Part shown: positions 1 to 11,499 of the stretch, piece after piece
Layout of the letters: the number at the start of each line of letters is the position of its first letter
Numbering within the stretch: the stretch's first letter is position 1
From: Didymella arachidicola
Lineage: Eukaryota > Ascomycota > Dothideomycetes > Pleosporales > Didymellaceae
Direction of reading: 5' to 3'
Assembly (NCBI GenBank): GCA_016630955.3
Contig: CM049997.1
Span: 744,001 to 808,000 of the forward strand
Length of the DNA: 64,000 bases
Notes under the pieces: model-generated
Told to the model about the DNA's origin: nothing
Database searches by the model: none
Seen by the model: only the letters and a program-made list of their open reading frames with translations
Made by a program: the position numbers and the translations under genes

Positions 1-1
1 T

Positions 2-2008
2 GGAGCTCCTTCAGCTGGAGCAGCATCCCCGATCCTTACCCAGGACAAGAGTGACACTCACAATGTCAACGAGATCCACTCAGATGGGTTTGAAAAGAAA
101 CCGGCAGCATCAAGTCGACCAGCATCGTCAAAGTACGAGTCAGACGATCTTACCATTGAGCAAATTGGACCTAGTCGCGCCGAATCTACCATTGGCATGG
201 CAACGCCGCTTGGACCCTCTCGAGCAAATTCTGTGCGATTTGACAGCGGTGCTACGACTCCGTATGTACTGTCTCCGTTTAACAGCACTCTGGAACTTGG
301 CAAAGACGGGCTGCCCACCTTGAGCGGGAGCAGCCTATCATCCCCCTCACAAAATGGATTCTCGCCGGTTCTGGTCGGAGGCTCCAAGGGTTACATTAAC
401 AACATGGGCTCTGAGCAGACTATTGCTGTGCCTCATGTCTCACAACAAACCACCGACAAGATCCAGATGGAGACAGTCACCGAGTCGGCATTGCCTGCAC
501 CTCGCATGAGAGCGCAACCACCACCACCTAGTCAGCGTATCGACTACCTCGCTGGTCTTGTTGCGTTGTGTGCCATTGTTGTTACCGTGATGCACTTCGG
601 TCTCACCTTCGTACCCGCGATCGTCATACCTGGTGCTCCACAGCATCATGAGTCGGAGTACTGGGCACAGAAGATCGTTGCACCGTTCATCCTTAACCAG
701 ATGTGGCTCGGTGTCTTCTTCACCACTTCAACTCGTTTCCTCACTGCTAGCTACCTCAGAATGGGTTCGCTTGAGGACATCGCAAAGGCTGCCGTGCGCC
801 GAACACCACGTCTCATGATTCCTGTTACTACTATCGCTTTGTTGGAGTACTTCCTCATTGATGTCGGCGCAACAAACTACCTGCGCTACATTCCGTCCCT
901 GACGTGGTCGACTTGGCCTTATGTCACACGCTACGAGAACTTTGGCCAGTACGTCTCTGAGATCTTGGAGCTCATCTACATCATCCCGAACGCCGTACCT
1001 CAGATCACTTTCAATTATTGTACTGGCGTGCTCTGGACCATCGCGGTCCAGCTCCAGGGTACCTGGCTGATTCTGCTTGGCGCCATTGTCGTTCGGGAGA
1101 TGAAGACGTGCTGGAAGCGCATCGCATTCTACGTCTTCTGCATGCTGAACCACTGGTACGCACGGTCCTGGGGCACGTATTTGTGGTTCGGTCTGTTGCT
1201 CACCGATCTCGACATCACCTACAAGTACAAGAACTTCTTGTATGCGCGTCCTAAGTTCTACTACCCCCTCATCTTTTTCTGTTGGTTCTGCGTTTCATGC
1301 GGCTTTGCAGTCAACCTGCTGCCGAATTGGATGGACTTCAACTTTAGCACTGCCGAACACGACATCCATCCCGACGAAGCGACTGGTGAAGCGCTCGCAA
1401 ATACTACGAAGGCGGGCTACCCAACTTACTTCACCCCACGACTGAACGGCTTGCTCTTCGCAGGAGGCATGCAGGCTATTGTAGAGCTTTCTACTTATGT
1501 TCAGTGGCTTCTGTCTACCCCACCTCTGCTCGTCCTCTTCCCCCACATCTTCACCATCTACCTGCTCCACGGTTTGGTGTTCTGGAGTTGGGGCAGCTGG
1601 CTCATGGTCTTCCTTGCAGAGCGCGACTTTGCCTACGGCGCCAATGTGGCCATTGTCGGCATCACATCCTATACCGTTCTCTTCTTGTCGCTGCCTATTG
1701 TTACACCTGTCATCGAAGCGCTCGGCAAAGATATCACTGCATTAGTCTGGATGATGGCTCAGGAGAAGAGCCCGCCTCGTCGCCGCACTCTCTTCCCCTT
1801 CCCAGAAGACCTGTTCCGGTGTCGTGAGGCCAACGGCGAAACAAAGGATGATGTTGAGGCTAACTCAAGCAATCGGAGCTCGGCATTGAATAGCGAATCG
1901 ATCTTCGTGGGCAAAAATGATGGCAAGGGCGAAGTGTATGAGGTCAGCCCTCCTACGAGCGAGGCAGGTTGGGTGAACGAGAAGGCCAAGGTCGCTGATC
2001 GCAGGTAA
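2..2008 (+). CDS. Acyltransferase-3-like multi-pass membrane protein, 5' end cut off by window
   Basis: The frame is open from base 2 to the stop at 2006-2008, so the visible 668 residues are the C-terminal part of a longer protein; the ATG at 197 is internal. About 170 polar, Ser/Pro-rich residues precede a membrane domain of roughly ten hydrophobic segments, beginning near IDYLAGLVALCAIVVTV and ending before the basic SPPRRRTLFPFPEDLF stretch; a hydrophilic tail follows. The pattern (a first segment starting with an 'R-x-D-Y-L-x-G-L' signature, then repeated helices) is that of the acyltransferase 3 (OafA/YrhL-like) family, integral membrane proteins that move acyl groups onto sugars or other extracellular acceptors. 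The substrate cannot be told from sequence. No intron is seen in the visible part. Family call is moderate; membrane protein is certain. Confidence 0.7.
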   Translation, partial: GAPSAGAASPILTQDKSDTHNVNEIHSDGFEKKPAASSRPASSKYESDDLTIEQIGPSRAESTIGMATPLGPSRANSVRFDSGATTPYVLSPFNSTLELGKDGLPTLSGSSLSSPSQNGFSPVLVGGSKGYINNMGSEQTIAVPHVSQQTTDKIQMETVTESALPAPRMRAQPPPPSQRIDYLAGLVALCAIVVTVMHFGLTFVPAIVIPGAPQHHESEYWAQKIVAPFILNQMWLGVFFTTSTRFLTASYLRMGSLEDIAKAAVRRTPRLMIPVTTIALLEYFLIDVGATNYLRYIPSLTWSTWPYVTRYENFGQYVSEILELIYIIPNAVPQITFNYCTGVLWTIAVQLQGTWLILLGAIVVREMKTCWKRIAFYVFCMLNHWYARSWGTYLWFGLLLTDLDITYKYKNFLYARPKFYYPLIFFCWFCVSCGFAVNLLPNWMDFNFSTAEHDIHPDEATGEALANTTKAGYPTYFTPRLNGLLFAGGMQAIVELSTYVQWLLSTPPLLVLFPHIFTIYLLHGLVFWSWGSWLMVFLAERDFAYGANVAIVGITSYTVLFLSLPIVTPVIEALGKDITALVWMMAQEKSPPRRRTLFPFPEDLFRCREANGETKDDVEANSSNRSSALNSESIFVGKNDGKGEVYEVSPPTSEAGWVNEKAKVADRR

Positions 2009-2220
2009 CCAGCAGCTGTTGGCGGGACGCGGTCTCGATAGCGACAACCCAGGAACTGATGGCAGGGGATTCTTAAGACGACATGTATCACTTCACGCTT
2101 CTCTGTACTATATTTTAATCTGTAAACTTGAACCCAATGATTGCTTTTCGACGATATTCATGGTCTCATCTGCACGACTGCATAAAAGCCTCGGCGGCTG
2201 TTCCTGCAAGCTCTTCCGGC

Positions 2221-4007
2221 TCAGTGCTTTTCGGCCCAGAACTGCAAGAAGCGAGTCACAGTCCTTATCTCCCACTTGTGGGCTTCCCGAATGTAGGCCG
2301 GCTCCGCATCAACATCCTTGATGCCATAGCTGTCCCAGTGATGTCCCGCTCCCGCGATCAAATAGCTAGGGTACTTGTCGCTACTAACCCTCGGCTTGGG
2401 CGCCAGGTCAGAATGATAGCACAAATCGAGCCAAACGTCCGTGCTGCCGTCGATCAAAGCCAGATTCTCAGCCTTGATATCCCAGCCGCCATATTTGTTG
2501 TAGTAGTGCAGCTCAGGCGACTTAGGGATGACGTTATGCTTACCAGCAGGGAAAGCCCATGTACACCTATTAAACAATTAGCCACAGATCTATGGTTCCG
2601 AACGTTTCGTGTAACGACCTACCATTGCTGGGTATATTCCTTCTGCAAAACTCGGGAAATCAACGAGGGGCCGGACTTTGGGGCAACTTGGTAACCCCCC
2701 GACTCGGAGCAAGTGGAGTAAAGATACGAGCGGGACGCACTGTTTGTAGTGTCTGCATAAAAAGTCTGGTTCTGAGTGCCGAAGCAGCCACTGTCTGTGC
2801 TATCAATGCGGCCGCTCTCGCATGTCGGGAGCAGAACCTTCTTGATGTAATCAGCATAGCCACCCAGACCAGTCCAGGGTTCACCCTTAGTGTAGTTAGC
2901 AAGCAGGGTGTCCACACTGCTGATGTTATGGGGTGGGTCTAGATCGGTGACGTTCGAGCAGAAGTTCCAGAAGTCGTCTGCGCCGTATGTCTCGTTCCAA
3001 TTGAGCTCCTGCCAAGTGTTCGTGGGGTAGTTCATCGGTCCGCCAATGGGGAATGCGATGGTCATGGCGAAATCTCCTAGACTTTGCAATGCACCAAGCC
3101 CAAAAACATCCTTGACCTTCTGGATAGCTTGCTTGTCTCCGGAACGGATGACTGTATCGATCTTATCGATGATGTTGATGATTCGAGAAGTGCAGTCTGA
3201 AGGACCATACTTGATGATGGGATCATACCACTGCGGGTATTCAAGGAGGGCTTGAGTAGTGGCGCTGCTGCCAATACCGCCCGCGAAGATGGAATTATAT
3301 GTTTTCATAGTGAATGCCGTGTGTGCACCGGCTAAGGAGCCGCCATACATGACCCACGGGACTTCAGACCCGTTCAGAGTGCTGTTCACGCCAGGGAAGG
3401 TAGCATGCTGCCTAAAGTACGCGTTGTCCGCGATTGCTGTTACATGTCAGAAATCTATCTGGAACTGTTTAGGGCTGCTCTCACTCTGCTCGGTAGTCAA
3501 GAACCTTAGCTCATCAGTTGTACTGGTATTGTAAGGGTAGCTCTCTCCATAGTAGCGGTTCTCCAGAATAACACCGAGGCCGTTGAACTGCTGCATGAGA
3601 ATCTGTATGACTATGGAATATCAGTACGGGAGCATATCAACATTGCTTATTGTCGACTCACTGCCAGACTGGAGGTTTGAGAATCGACTTTCGCCACTTG
3701 TCTCCCCACCAATGTACAAAAAAACTGGTCCTCCTGGCTTGTAATAGGATGAATCAAAGAAGTACCGCTGTTTGAACGTGTCCCTTGTATGTGGTTCATA
3801 GCGGCTTGAGTTCTGGAAGTGATCGATCTGAGAAGATCAGTAACGTGTTGTTCGAGTGCGACATCGACCACATACGGGCTGATCAAGTGTATGAGCGACA
3901 TAAGCCGATGCAGCATCTGTTGCTCGCTTGCTCTGCCATTCTACAGTTCCCGGGCTCGCGAGCGCACTGGCTGTCAAAGCGCAGAGCAATGTTGGGACCT
4001 TCATCAT
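2221..4007 (-). CDS. Secreted serine peptidase, family S28
   Basis: Five exons (4007-3876, 3827-3662, 3610-3485, 3436-2623, 2566-2221) join in frame to 527 aa. The start at 4007 gives a signal peptide (MMKVPTLLCALTASALAS). Next come the S28 entry motif LDQPIDHF, the YFFDSSYYKPGGPVFLYIG block with conserved GGE, the ENRYYGESYP motif, and the nucleophile motif GGSLAGA (Ser of G-x-S-x-x-G). The catalytic His is in GAGHHWDSYG near the C terminus. S28 enzymes are lysosomal Pro-Xaa carboxypeptidase or dipeptidyl-peptidase relatives; fungal members are usually secreted and acid-active. Cleavage preference cannot be read here. Many N-x-S/T sites fit secretion. An ATG three bases in (4004) is an alternative start. 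No frame damage was found, in contrast to nearby genes to the right. Confidence 0.9.
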
Positions 4008-4443
4008 TTCCTTGGTGGGCTAACGATAAAAACAAGTGTCAATCGTGAGGGACTTTAAAGGTGAAGCGTAAGCTCGTATTCTCGGCTGCGCGGAGTGCAA
4101 TTGCGAGTTCACCTCACGTCATACTCATCTGTATCGTCCGTTGTGGGGCAGGATGGAGCGAGCGTTGCCTGTACAGGAAGGTAGGACTAAAGCTTGACCG
4201 AGCTTGGCGGTGCTTATCGTCGCTTGACGGTTGCCTTCCCTCGGTGATTACTCAATCACTTAGATACGCTGTAATAGTCAATTTGTAGATACTGCCAAAG
4301 CTTCTCTAATTCAGTCATCATCACTGCTACATACCAATCTCAGCAATGTGACCGAGACAGTTTGATGGCTTTGGGCGGCTGTGGACTTTTTCTCGAAGCT
4401 CCACGCCATCACATTACGACTTACATATCTTCCGGTGTCTACT
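4008..4443. other. Intergenic, 436 bp
   Basis: This lies between the start of the S28 peptidase and the stop of the PEBP gene, both on the minus strand, so it should hold the peptidase promoter and the PEBP 3' UTR. No coding frame with recognisable features was seen. Confidence 0.6.
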
Positions 4444-5277
4444 CTACTTCCCAAGAACCTACGCGGTTTAATCAGTCGAGTGTCAGATCTAGGAATACAC
4501 ATATCTTACCTTATTGACGGCAGCTTGAGCCATCAGTCCTGCATTTGTGGCCGCACTGCGTAGCGTGCCATGCACCAGCATAAAATTTGCAGCCTCCACC
4601 CTGAAGCCCTTGTCCTCAAGGAGCTCCTGCGCATTGAACCCCCATCGATCTACCAGATCCTGAACCTCGCCCTGCTTCCCTGAGATCACAGCATCATACG
4701 GCTTCTGTAGCTCTCGAAGATCTTCGGGCGTAATCTCGCTCAGACGAGAACCACGAGCTACAATGAAGACGTATCGATGAGGACGAGAGTACAGGTAATT
4801 TGGCAGAGGTGCCGGTCCGACGTACGATGAGATCTCCTTCCCTTGATCGATCTGCAGGGTACCGTCGGAGTCGGTTACGACGTCGGTCACCAGCCAGTGT
4901 CGTACTTGACCGAAGTATGTGTCATCGTTCATCATAAGGTCCTTGGTGAATTAGAAATTGAGGAAGAGGCAGAAAATTATGGTATTCCTTACAGGATCCG
5001 TCATGATCAGGACCAGGTTCTCCAGAGGCTTAGAAGGCTGTCATCACAAGTCAGTATACCGAATCCACCGCGATGATCCAGGACTACGTACCGCCGGAGT
5101 CAGCGTGAGCTTCGGTGGAGACTGCGTCTGTTCCCTGTCGAGCTCCTCTCCAGGCCTGGTGAGCTTTGTCTCCGGCCATGATACTGTCAATTCGTATGAC
5201 AGATCCGCATCGCTAGACAAGACATCTGGAGTGACCTTGTGCTGCGAGAACAGTGCGCTAAGCTGTGCAGTTGGCAT
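4444..5277 (-). CDS. Phosphatidylethanolamine-binding (PEBP) family protein, Tfs1-like
   Basis: Four exons (5277-5092, 5037-4993, 4941-4510, 4458-4444) give 225 aa. The last exon encodes only VLGK and stop; without it the protein would run into the intron. PEBP hallmarks are visible: LVLIMTDPDLMMNDDT (the DPD part of the ligand pocket), QVRHWLVTDV (GxxxHW region), and the late PHRYVFIVARGSR segment that corresponds to the family's H-R-Y-x-x-x-L/I motif. In yeast the closest functional relative is Tfs1, an inhibitor of carboxypeptidase Y and of the Ras-GAP Ira2; other ascomycete PEBPs are mitochondrial ribosomal (MRPL35), but no such N-terminal extension is present. No signal peptide. It is next to a secreted serine peptidase on the same strand; a functional link is tempting but unproven. 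Confidence 0.88.
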
Positions 5278-6380
5278 GGTAATCGTGGTGGTGGTATGGT
5301 TGACTTGTACGCGCGGATTTGTAGATGTCGATGAGCAAATTGTTGGTAGCCTAAGGCTTTATACTGGTGTCGTGCCCAGCTTAAGGACAAGGCGTCTTCA
5401 TATAGACGCATCATTTTTTCCTTTTTGGGAGAAATGGCCTGTTGTCGTTGCCTCGAATGGCATCGATATGCGTGGCTGCTCGCAGGTGGGGAGCTCGACA
5501 TGACGTGCAAATGACATGCACGACAGCTCTCAACGGCCATCACGAGCTCTTTTAACAGGGCCTTGTGCGTTTACTATGGCATGTGTGTCATAGCTGGAAA
5601 TAACGGCACGCGAGGCGCATCTCGGGGAGATCGAGAGGACGTGTCGAGATGCAATCTTCAAGAGCGCCGGTGTCTCGCTCGCTTGGCCGGGCTCGTCGCG
5701 TCACGCTCCACGCGCCAACAGCACCACACTCACCACGAAGACCTATTCAAAATTGACGAATAATGCTTTCGAAATAGCAAATGAGTTCTGTGCGCCCGGA
5801 GATGGTTTGCGCTCAAATCAAGAACCCTGTGCGCCTGGGCTATCAGATGCAGATGGAAAAGCTGCCTTCGCGCCTGGGCCGTCTGCGCCGGTCGTGAGAC
5901 TGATGGCGTCAAAATTGCCCCCGCAATCCACGCATCACCAAAACCTTCCGTTTTGGGCAGGTATACTTTCCTTTCACTGCAAGATGGCGAGCTCTGCTCT
6001 GAGGCATCGAGTGGGCTCAACACAAGGCATGAGACGCCCTTACCGGAGTCGTGAGGATTCAGTCCCATGAGAGAGGGCGCCTTCTCTTCTGCTTGTGCCA
6101 TGCGTCAAAATGGTGACATGTCGATCTGTTATCGCCTTGGACACACACTCCAGGGAGGGAGAGACCTTCGTACCTATGTATTCGTCTCTTTACTATATTA
6201 TTATTGGTTTATTTTCGGATTTGTCTTTATTTTTCTGATAGCTATCTACCTATCTTGCGGAGTCAATCCGACAGGCACTACGTCCTTAAAACGGGTCGCG
6301 CAGGAGCATCCCAAGCCTTCCATTGGAACAGTCAACTTCGCAGACTGTAAGATTTCCAGTATTTCACAAAAATCTGCTTC
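5278..6380. other. Intergenic, about 1.1 kb, no gene recognised
   Basis: The PEBP promoter should lie in the left part. Short open frames on both strands (for example 5730-6101 minus) show no domain, no splice-coherent extension and no signal peptide. GCGCC(T/C)GG recurs three times between about 5795 and 5885. The segment 6181-6250 is strongly T-rich. Confidence 0.5.
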
Positions 6381-6975
6381 GGTTCAATGTCCAGCGAAGA
6401 GCTGCTGCCTTCCCATGAGACAAATTGCGGGCATCACCTCTACATCTCAGCCGGGGTCGCGTTGTACTTCGAACATATCGAGGGTCTCCCCATCATCTAC
6501 CAAGGAATCTTCGGAAAGGAAAAAAAGCAGGCAGCTGTGTTGAAAGCCAAGTTCCGTCCGTCGTCATTGACCTGGCCACCTCGGAAGGTTGCTGCACGAC
6601 AACCGTCACTGGAAGTCTCAAGTCCAAGCCAAACGACAACACGGCTTCTCTGCCTGCCTCAAAGGCTGTTGCTTCGGGATTTTGTTCGAAGACTACCAGC
6701 CCATCAAGTTGTTGCTTGAGCGAAAAGACACCCGAGATCAACGACATCGAAAAGAATGGTACAAACAAGGAGCACGTTATTCTCAGTGTGTCCGGCATGA
6801 CCTATGTAGGTTTCAAGACGAAGTCGCAACGGATGCCTGAAACACAATTATCGTCGCGCCTAGCGCCACCCAAAGTCATCACCCACGTGAGACTGTTGCG
6901 CATGAACGCATACGCATATGAACCATTTCTTGACCTGTATCCTACCGCGTCTATACATCTAACTCACGTGCCCTA
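6381..6975 (+). pseudogene. Possible relic of the N terminus of a heavy-metal (HMA/Cu-ATPase-like) protein
   Basis: In the frame read from 6530 to 6842 there is a Cys-rich stretch (SSCCLSEKTPEINDIEK) followed by EHVILSVSGMTYVGFKTKSQ. This resembles the metal-binding HMA motif of fungal P1B-type ATPases, where one expects GMTC-x-x-C; here both cysteines are replaced (Y and F). Upstream, a second frame (from 6387) gives GVALYFEHIEGLPIIYQGIF, which looks like coding sequence but in another frame, so at least one frameshift separates them. Downstream of 6842 similarity fades, and the transmembrane ATPase body is absent. The reading is inference from motif resemblance; it could be chance or a different Cys-rich protein. 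Confidence 0.38.
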
Positions 6976-7017
6976 AGTCTTCTCTAAAACATCCTTCGCT
7001 CAAACCAAAACGTTACC

Positions 7018-8282
7018 CTAGCCCTTGCGTAGCGCACGCGTCATTGTTGTCGGCTGCTCTTGTCCGACATGAAGCACCTGATGGTGGTAAGCTACCGTTC
7101 GAGCCAAGCAGTGGGTGGCTGATCTCGAAGAGGTTGACATACCATGTTGGGGGTGAAGGGCTCCGTAGCACCGTGGAAGACCTGGATCTTGGAAATATAG
7201 ATGTTGTTCCCAAGTGCAGCCTTGTGCTGCGCAAGGAAGTAGCCATGTCCACGTCCGTTTGGACTCCCTGGCAAGGAATATCAGCTCGGAACTTTTCAGA
7301 ATAGCTGACACGTCTTTCCCAGGAGCACCTTGCCCTCGTCAGTATCAGTGTCGAATATCACACCAGGCCATGGGCCGTATGCGGTATCTGTGCTCTTAAG
7401 AACTCTGTGGATGGCCTCCTGCGTCTGCTCATTCGTGATTCCGACGTTGAAGAGGTACTTCAGACTGTTTTTGGGCTCGGCAAAGCTTGACCAAGACAGC
7501 CACGCGAGATCCAAGGCCCGCTGAAGTTCAGGCAAGTCCTCCTTCGGGATAGGCGGATCATGCTCTTCGGCTGCCCCCGCAGGCGCGGCAAGAAGGAGCG
7601 GGAACATGGCACCTTTCGAGGTCTCGATACCAAATTTGTAGTAAGCTCCAGTTGCTCGAAGGGTCTTGCCGCGAACATTGTACGTCTGCTGAGACAGAGG
7701 CACGCCGTACATGTCAAAGTGATTGAGATAGAATATCTTGATGCTTTTTTTAGGATCATCGCCTGGGTGAAGAGGTAGCCCGAGTTCTTTAAGTGCGACT
7801 TCAAGTCCATGACCTTCAAACTCCTCCCCGGCGTGTTCTTCAGAATGGTCGAGGAAGTTCGTAAAGAGGTCGTAAGGGTCTGTGTTAAGGTGCCAATTCC
7901 AAGTGGCGAGAGCTCCTGTTGCATTTCAGCTTTGCCAGGATCAACGTAAGAGCGTGTACGTACTAGAGTCGTCCCAGGGGCTCCCCGCAGTCGGGCGAAT
8001 TGGCTGGTAGAGCTTGGCAGCGTCGAAGTTGCTAGAATACATCGCTGTGACCAAATTCTGGCCTTTTCACTTGAAGTTCTCCCAATGTTCGTCATCAAGA
8101 AGGTTGGCTGAGAAGGAGGCGCCATCGACTAAGTTATCCCATCCGCCACCTGTAGCAGGTTGCGGGCTCACCGCAAATTTTCCAGCCTGAGGGAGGGTGT
8201 TGTTGACCAGAGCAACTACTGACCCAACGAAAGCGATGAATTTAACACAGAGATGACGCATAATGGTTGGGTTGAGCCTCAT
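7018..8282 (-). pseudogene. Secreted fungal protein of unknown function, interrupted by an in-frame TGA
   Basis: A start at 8282 (or 8261, MRHLCVKF) gives a signal peptide ending near ALVNNTLPQ. The frame reads to DDEHWENFK, then meets TGA at 8067-8069, and resumes at once as KGQNLVTAMYSSNF in the same frame. After an intron (about 7966-7919) it continues without damage through FTNFLDHSEEH and IFYLNHFDMYGVPLSQQ to GVIFDTDTDEGKVLLG. Two further introns are plausible, the last exon being VLHVGQEQPTTM to a stop at 7018. The layout resembles a conserved family of secreted fungal hypothetical proteins I cannot name. No nearby splice pair removes the TGA cleanly, so this is either a recent nonsense mutation or an assembly error. 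The rest of the reading frame looks well preserved. Confidence 0.6.
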
Positions 8283-8903
8283 TCTGGGTCTTGGTGGTCT
8301 TGGTTGATCGTATCGTCATATAAACTTGTCGAGTGTTGAACGCGACTGATCCAAGGGATGAACGACAAACGTGAAAATTTTTGTGGCAATCAAACGATTG
8401 GTAAAGACTGTTTGGAGAAAAGGTGAAGGGAAACTCCAATCAGGGCAGCCTGCTGGCCTCCATCACGCCCTGGGAAACTTCAGTGCGTACTATACCACCA
8501 CCGCCTTTGCAAAAGTCTCGACCGGTTCACCTTAGCACCAGAATACTTCAAAGACCTCCGACCGACGTAGAGTACCATACAACGATGAAGCACAGAAAAT
8601 TTTGCGCTTGACGTGATAGATCGATGCAACGAACGCGCAAGAAGCGCGACCTATATCTTCAGGTTGGTTGGTGACAAGGTTGGCGTACATCCTTACAATA
8701 GAAGATAGTACCTCAATGGATGTATCAAAGCTATGGATACATTGTCGGTCGACCTATTGGGGGTGCTGGGGTGTATGCAACGTCCATAGTATGATTGCCC
8801 TGGTTAAGACCTGTACACATTCACTTTACCCAAAGACCACACCTCGCAACAATCAATGATCATGTAGCAACAAATTGTAGTAACATCACGGGATGACCTG
8901 TTC
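8283..8903. other. Intergenic, 620 bp
   Basis: This separates the secreted-protein pseudogene start from the 3' end of the next decayed gene. No coding frame, repeat or RNA gene was recognised. Confidence 0.5.
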
Positions 8904-11073
8904 TTACTCGTACAATCTTCCTCTCCTGATCTTCTCAACATCATCTTCGTCTCTTAAAGCGCCAAGAACGAGATGACTGACATCGGAGCCCTTATCGATG
9001 TCGACCAGACGCACTTCGAGTCCTTTGAGCAGCCGTGCGCGCGTCGAAACATCGAGGTAGGTGCCGCCGTCTGGCAGCAGAATTTAAAGGTTGTGACTCG
9101 TTGAGAGACTCGAGATGTTCATCATCACCTCTGGGCCCCTGATCAAAAAGAAGTGAACGAGGGGGGACACTAATCTCACGAGTATGAGAATGATTGATAC
9201 AACGTATAGCGTGATATTCCATGGCTTGTGGGTGTGGGCAATGATGAGTTCGGCCGAGGTACTCTTCGTGCCGTTTGTTGACCACACTTTCCCATTCAGC
9301 TCGGTCGGTGCAAGGTACCGATACAACAAAATCTCATCTGGCATGAGATTCGAGTTTTATCTCGAGTTAAGACCTGGTAGGATTGTGTCACATTGGTTTT
9401 AGTAGACGGTCGCGCTACTCAAACCTCCGGCGATTGTGTCTATAAAGCTTAAAATTATGAAGTAGGATTTATACAGTTATGACAATCGAATGGAGTAAAG
9501 GTCTTCCGCACTTAGAGGCACTTTTCTGATGTTCTCACTTGAGCTCAGGACTGATTTTATGCCCGACGTGTATCTGTCTGACAAAGTTGGCCGTCCATCT
9601 CTGCCTCTGGAACTGTTGAAGAACTGTCGAAAGAGCGTTCGAGGGATTTCTGGGAAAATATCCAACATCGTTCAGTTACTTGTGGGGGTAGCAAGCGGGG
9701 AGGACCGGAGCTTTGCTACAACACACGAACTGCCGTCTCCGCGGAAGACCTCTGCTTCGACATAGCGGCTCGTCAACCCGCAATCGACGTGATCATTACT
9801 CTTGGCTCAGGACTTCGTAGAGTACCGAAATTACAAAGGTGTTAGTGAGATTAGGTTACTGTATGGTCGATGCATCTGTGTTGTGTTGTCCAACGTGATC
9901 CTTGCCCCAACTCCGATGAAACCCACCAGTCCTGATGGTAAGGGAGGACATTTTCCATACACGACGTCTTCCTTCATGAGAATGCATGTGGCCATAAGAT
10001 ACTGTGTCTGGATGCGTGTGTGGTAGTTCGCAAAGAGCGTGGAGTTCGTTCCAGACATTGGGATCCCTATCACTGAGGAATATGTCTCGGCATTTCCGCT
10101 ATCGGTTACGAACCAACCGTCCGTATGAGCTTGAGCATGAGCCTCGTAATGTTCGATTTTGGGTTTTTTGACATTTCCCCATATATCGACTGCACTTGTT
10201 TTGGAGGCGACAGATCCAACCATTGCGCTAGTGAAGATGTGTTCACCACGTGTCAGATCGTCTGCTGGCCGAAATTTTGAAAGGAGCTAACATAGCCCTT
10301 GTAAGCCAAGTGATCGAACGTTGCTACTGTCTTTGTATTCTTGAGGCCGATGGACATTTGTCTCAGAGACGCCTGACCCCCAACAGGTAACAATGCCTAT
10401 ATGGTCCCCAGAGAGATACTAAACGCGCTGAAAACACACGGTTGAGTTCGCGAGAACACTGTACTTGTAAAGGGTGTACTTGCAGCAAGCGTATCCAGAA
10501 TTCCAATGCGTTCACCATGCTCGAGTTGCCAGCGAAGAAGAGTATGGGTCGCTCAGCCAATGATCCGAGCGAATAGGACTGGGAAAATCGATGGCCCGTG
10601 GAGAAGGTCGGCCTCCGTACATATAAAAACCAGTGATATCTTTACATGATTTGTGGCATTGAGCAACAAAGTGGTGCCTCGTGGGTTGTCAACTGTGGAT
10701 GTTGATCGTAATGCCTGACAGTCGATGCGAACGTAAAGAATGCCACAGCACATGCGAGCAGTAAGATATCGAATAATCTTTCTCAGATGATGATGCACCA
10801 AGAGGGTCGTATAACTTTTGCTGCGGTTGGCCAACCTTTCGGTGTCACTTCTGAGTTGTCGGCATCGAAACGGGGCGCTGTGGTTTCCACTGACATAGAT
10901 ACGTGTTTACCATGGCGAGACTTCCGTAGTTCTTGCGGGTCGACCTGCTCAGATACCTCGGCTCTTACGACGGAGGTTGCTATTGGATTGTCTTCTCGAT
11001 GGGTGTTCCTGATTCCTGTTTCATCGGGCAGGTCGCTTCTGATCTCAGTAGCCAATGGAAGCAATGGCTCCAT
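8904..11073 (-). pseudogene. Decayed large multi-pass fungal membrane protein
   Basis: Read right to left, the segment keeps the order of a widespread fungal family of unknown function. There is a polar N terminus (from 11073), a hydrophobic segment ERLFDILLLACAVAFFTF, then GPSIFPVLFARIIG, EHGERIGILDTLAASTPF, LLPVGGQASLR, DIWGNVKKPKIEHYE, SSVIGIPMSGTNSTLF, a late membrane helix ITLYVVSIILILVRLVSP with RGPEVMMNISSL, and a C-terminal LPDGGTYLDVSTRARLLKGL. These blocks fall in different frames and are broken by stops at 10783-10785, 10553-10555 (right after ARIIG) and 10397-10399 (TAG where a Trp would fit before ALLPVGGQ), and by a stop before the C-terminal block. The final block ends at a TAA at 8904-8906. 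Family identity is from memory of its block pattern; the disruption is seen directly. Confidence 0.68.
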
Positions 11074-11499
11074 GGAGATCTTGACAGGACCTATGTCATA
11101 CGTTTGTGCTTCGTCCTTTGCTTAGCTTCGGCGCGTCGAGGCTGCCATCGTAGTGTGCGGGTAGACGTGGAAAGGCTGGATGGGCACAAATTGTTTTTCA
11201 AAGTAAAAGTCGCGAAAGGTGATGCAGGGCCATAGCGCCATGGATGTCGATGTAGGTCATAAGCCTTTTGATATTCTGCAGATGGGTGGCACTCAATAGA
11301 TGCCGATGCCGCAACACCATCAGACGTAAGCGCAACGTACCGTTCCTATTGGGGAAGCGCAGTATCGGTGTGAGGCTGTTTCTTTCCTGGATTGGGAAGG
11401 TGAGAGCTAGTCAAGAGCACCAAGATCGCAAGGCTAAAGATGTGTTTGAGCAACGCCATGATGCGTTCAATCCCGGCGCGGCCTTCGCATGTAAGCAGC

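Noticed and set aside
5730..6101. 123-codon minus-strand frame starting MAQAEEKAPS
   Set aside because: No domain, no intron continuation, and competing frames of similar length on the other strand.
6067..6543. Plus frame with a hydrophobic stretch (YYYWFIFGFVFIFLIAIY)
   Set aside because: The hydrophobic stretch comes from a T-rich low-complexity run; the rest has no coding signature.
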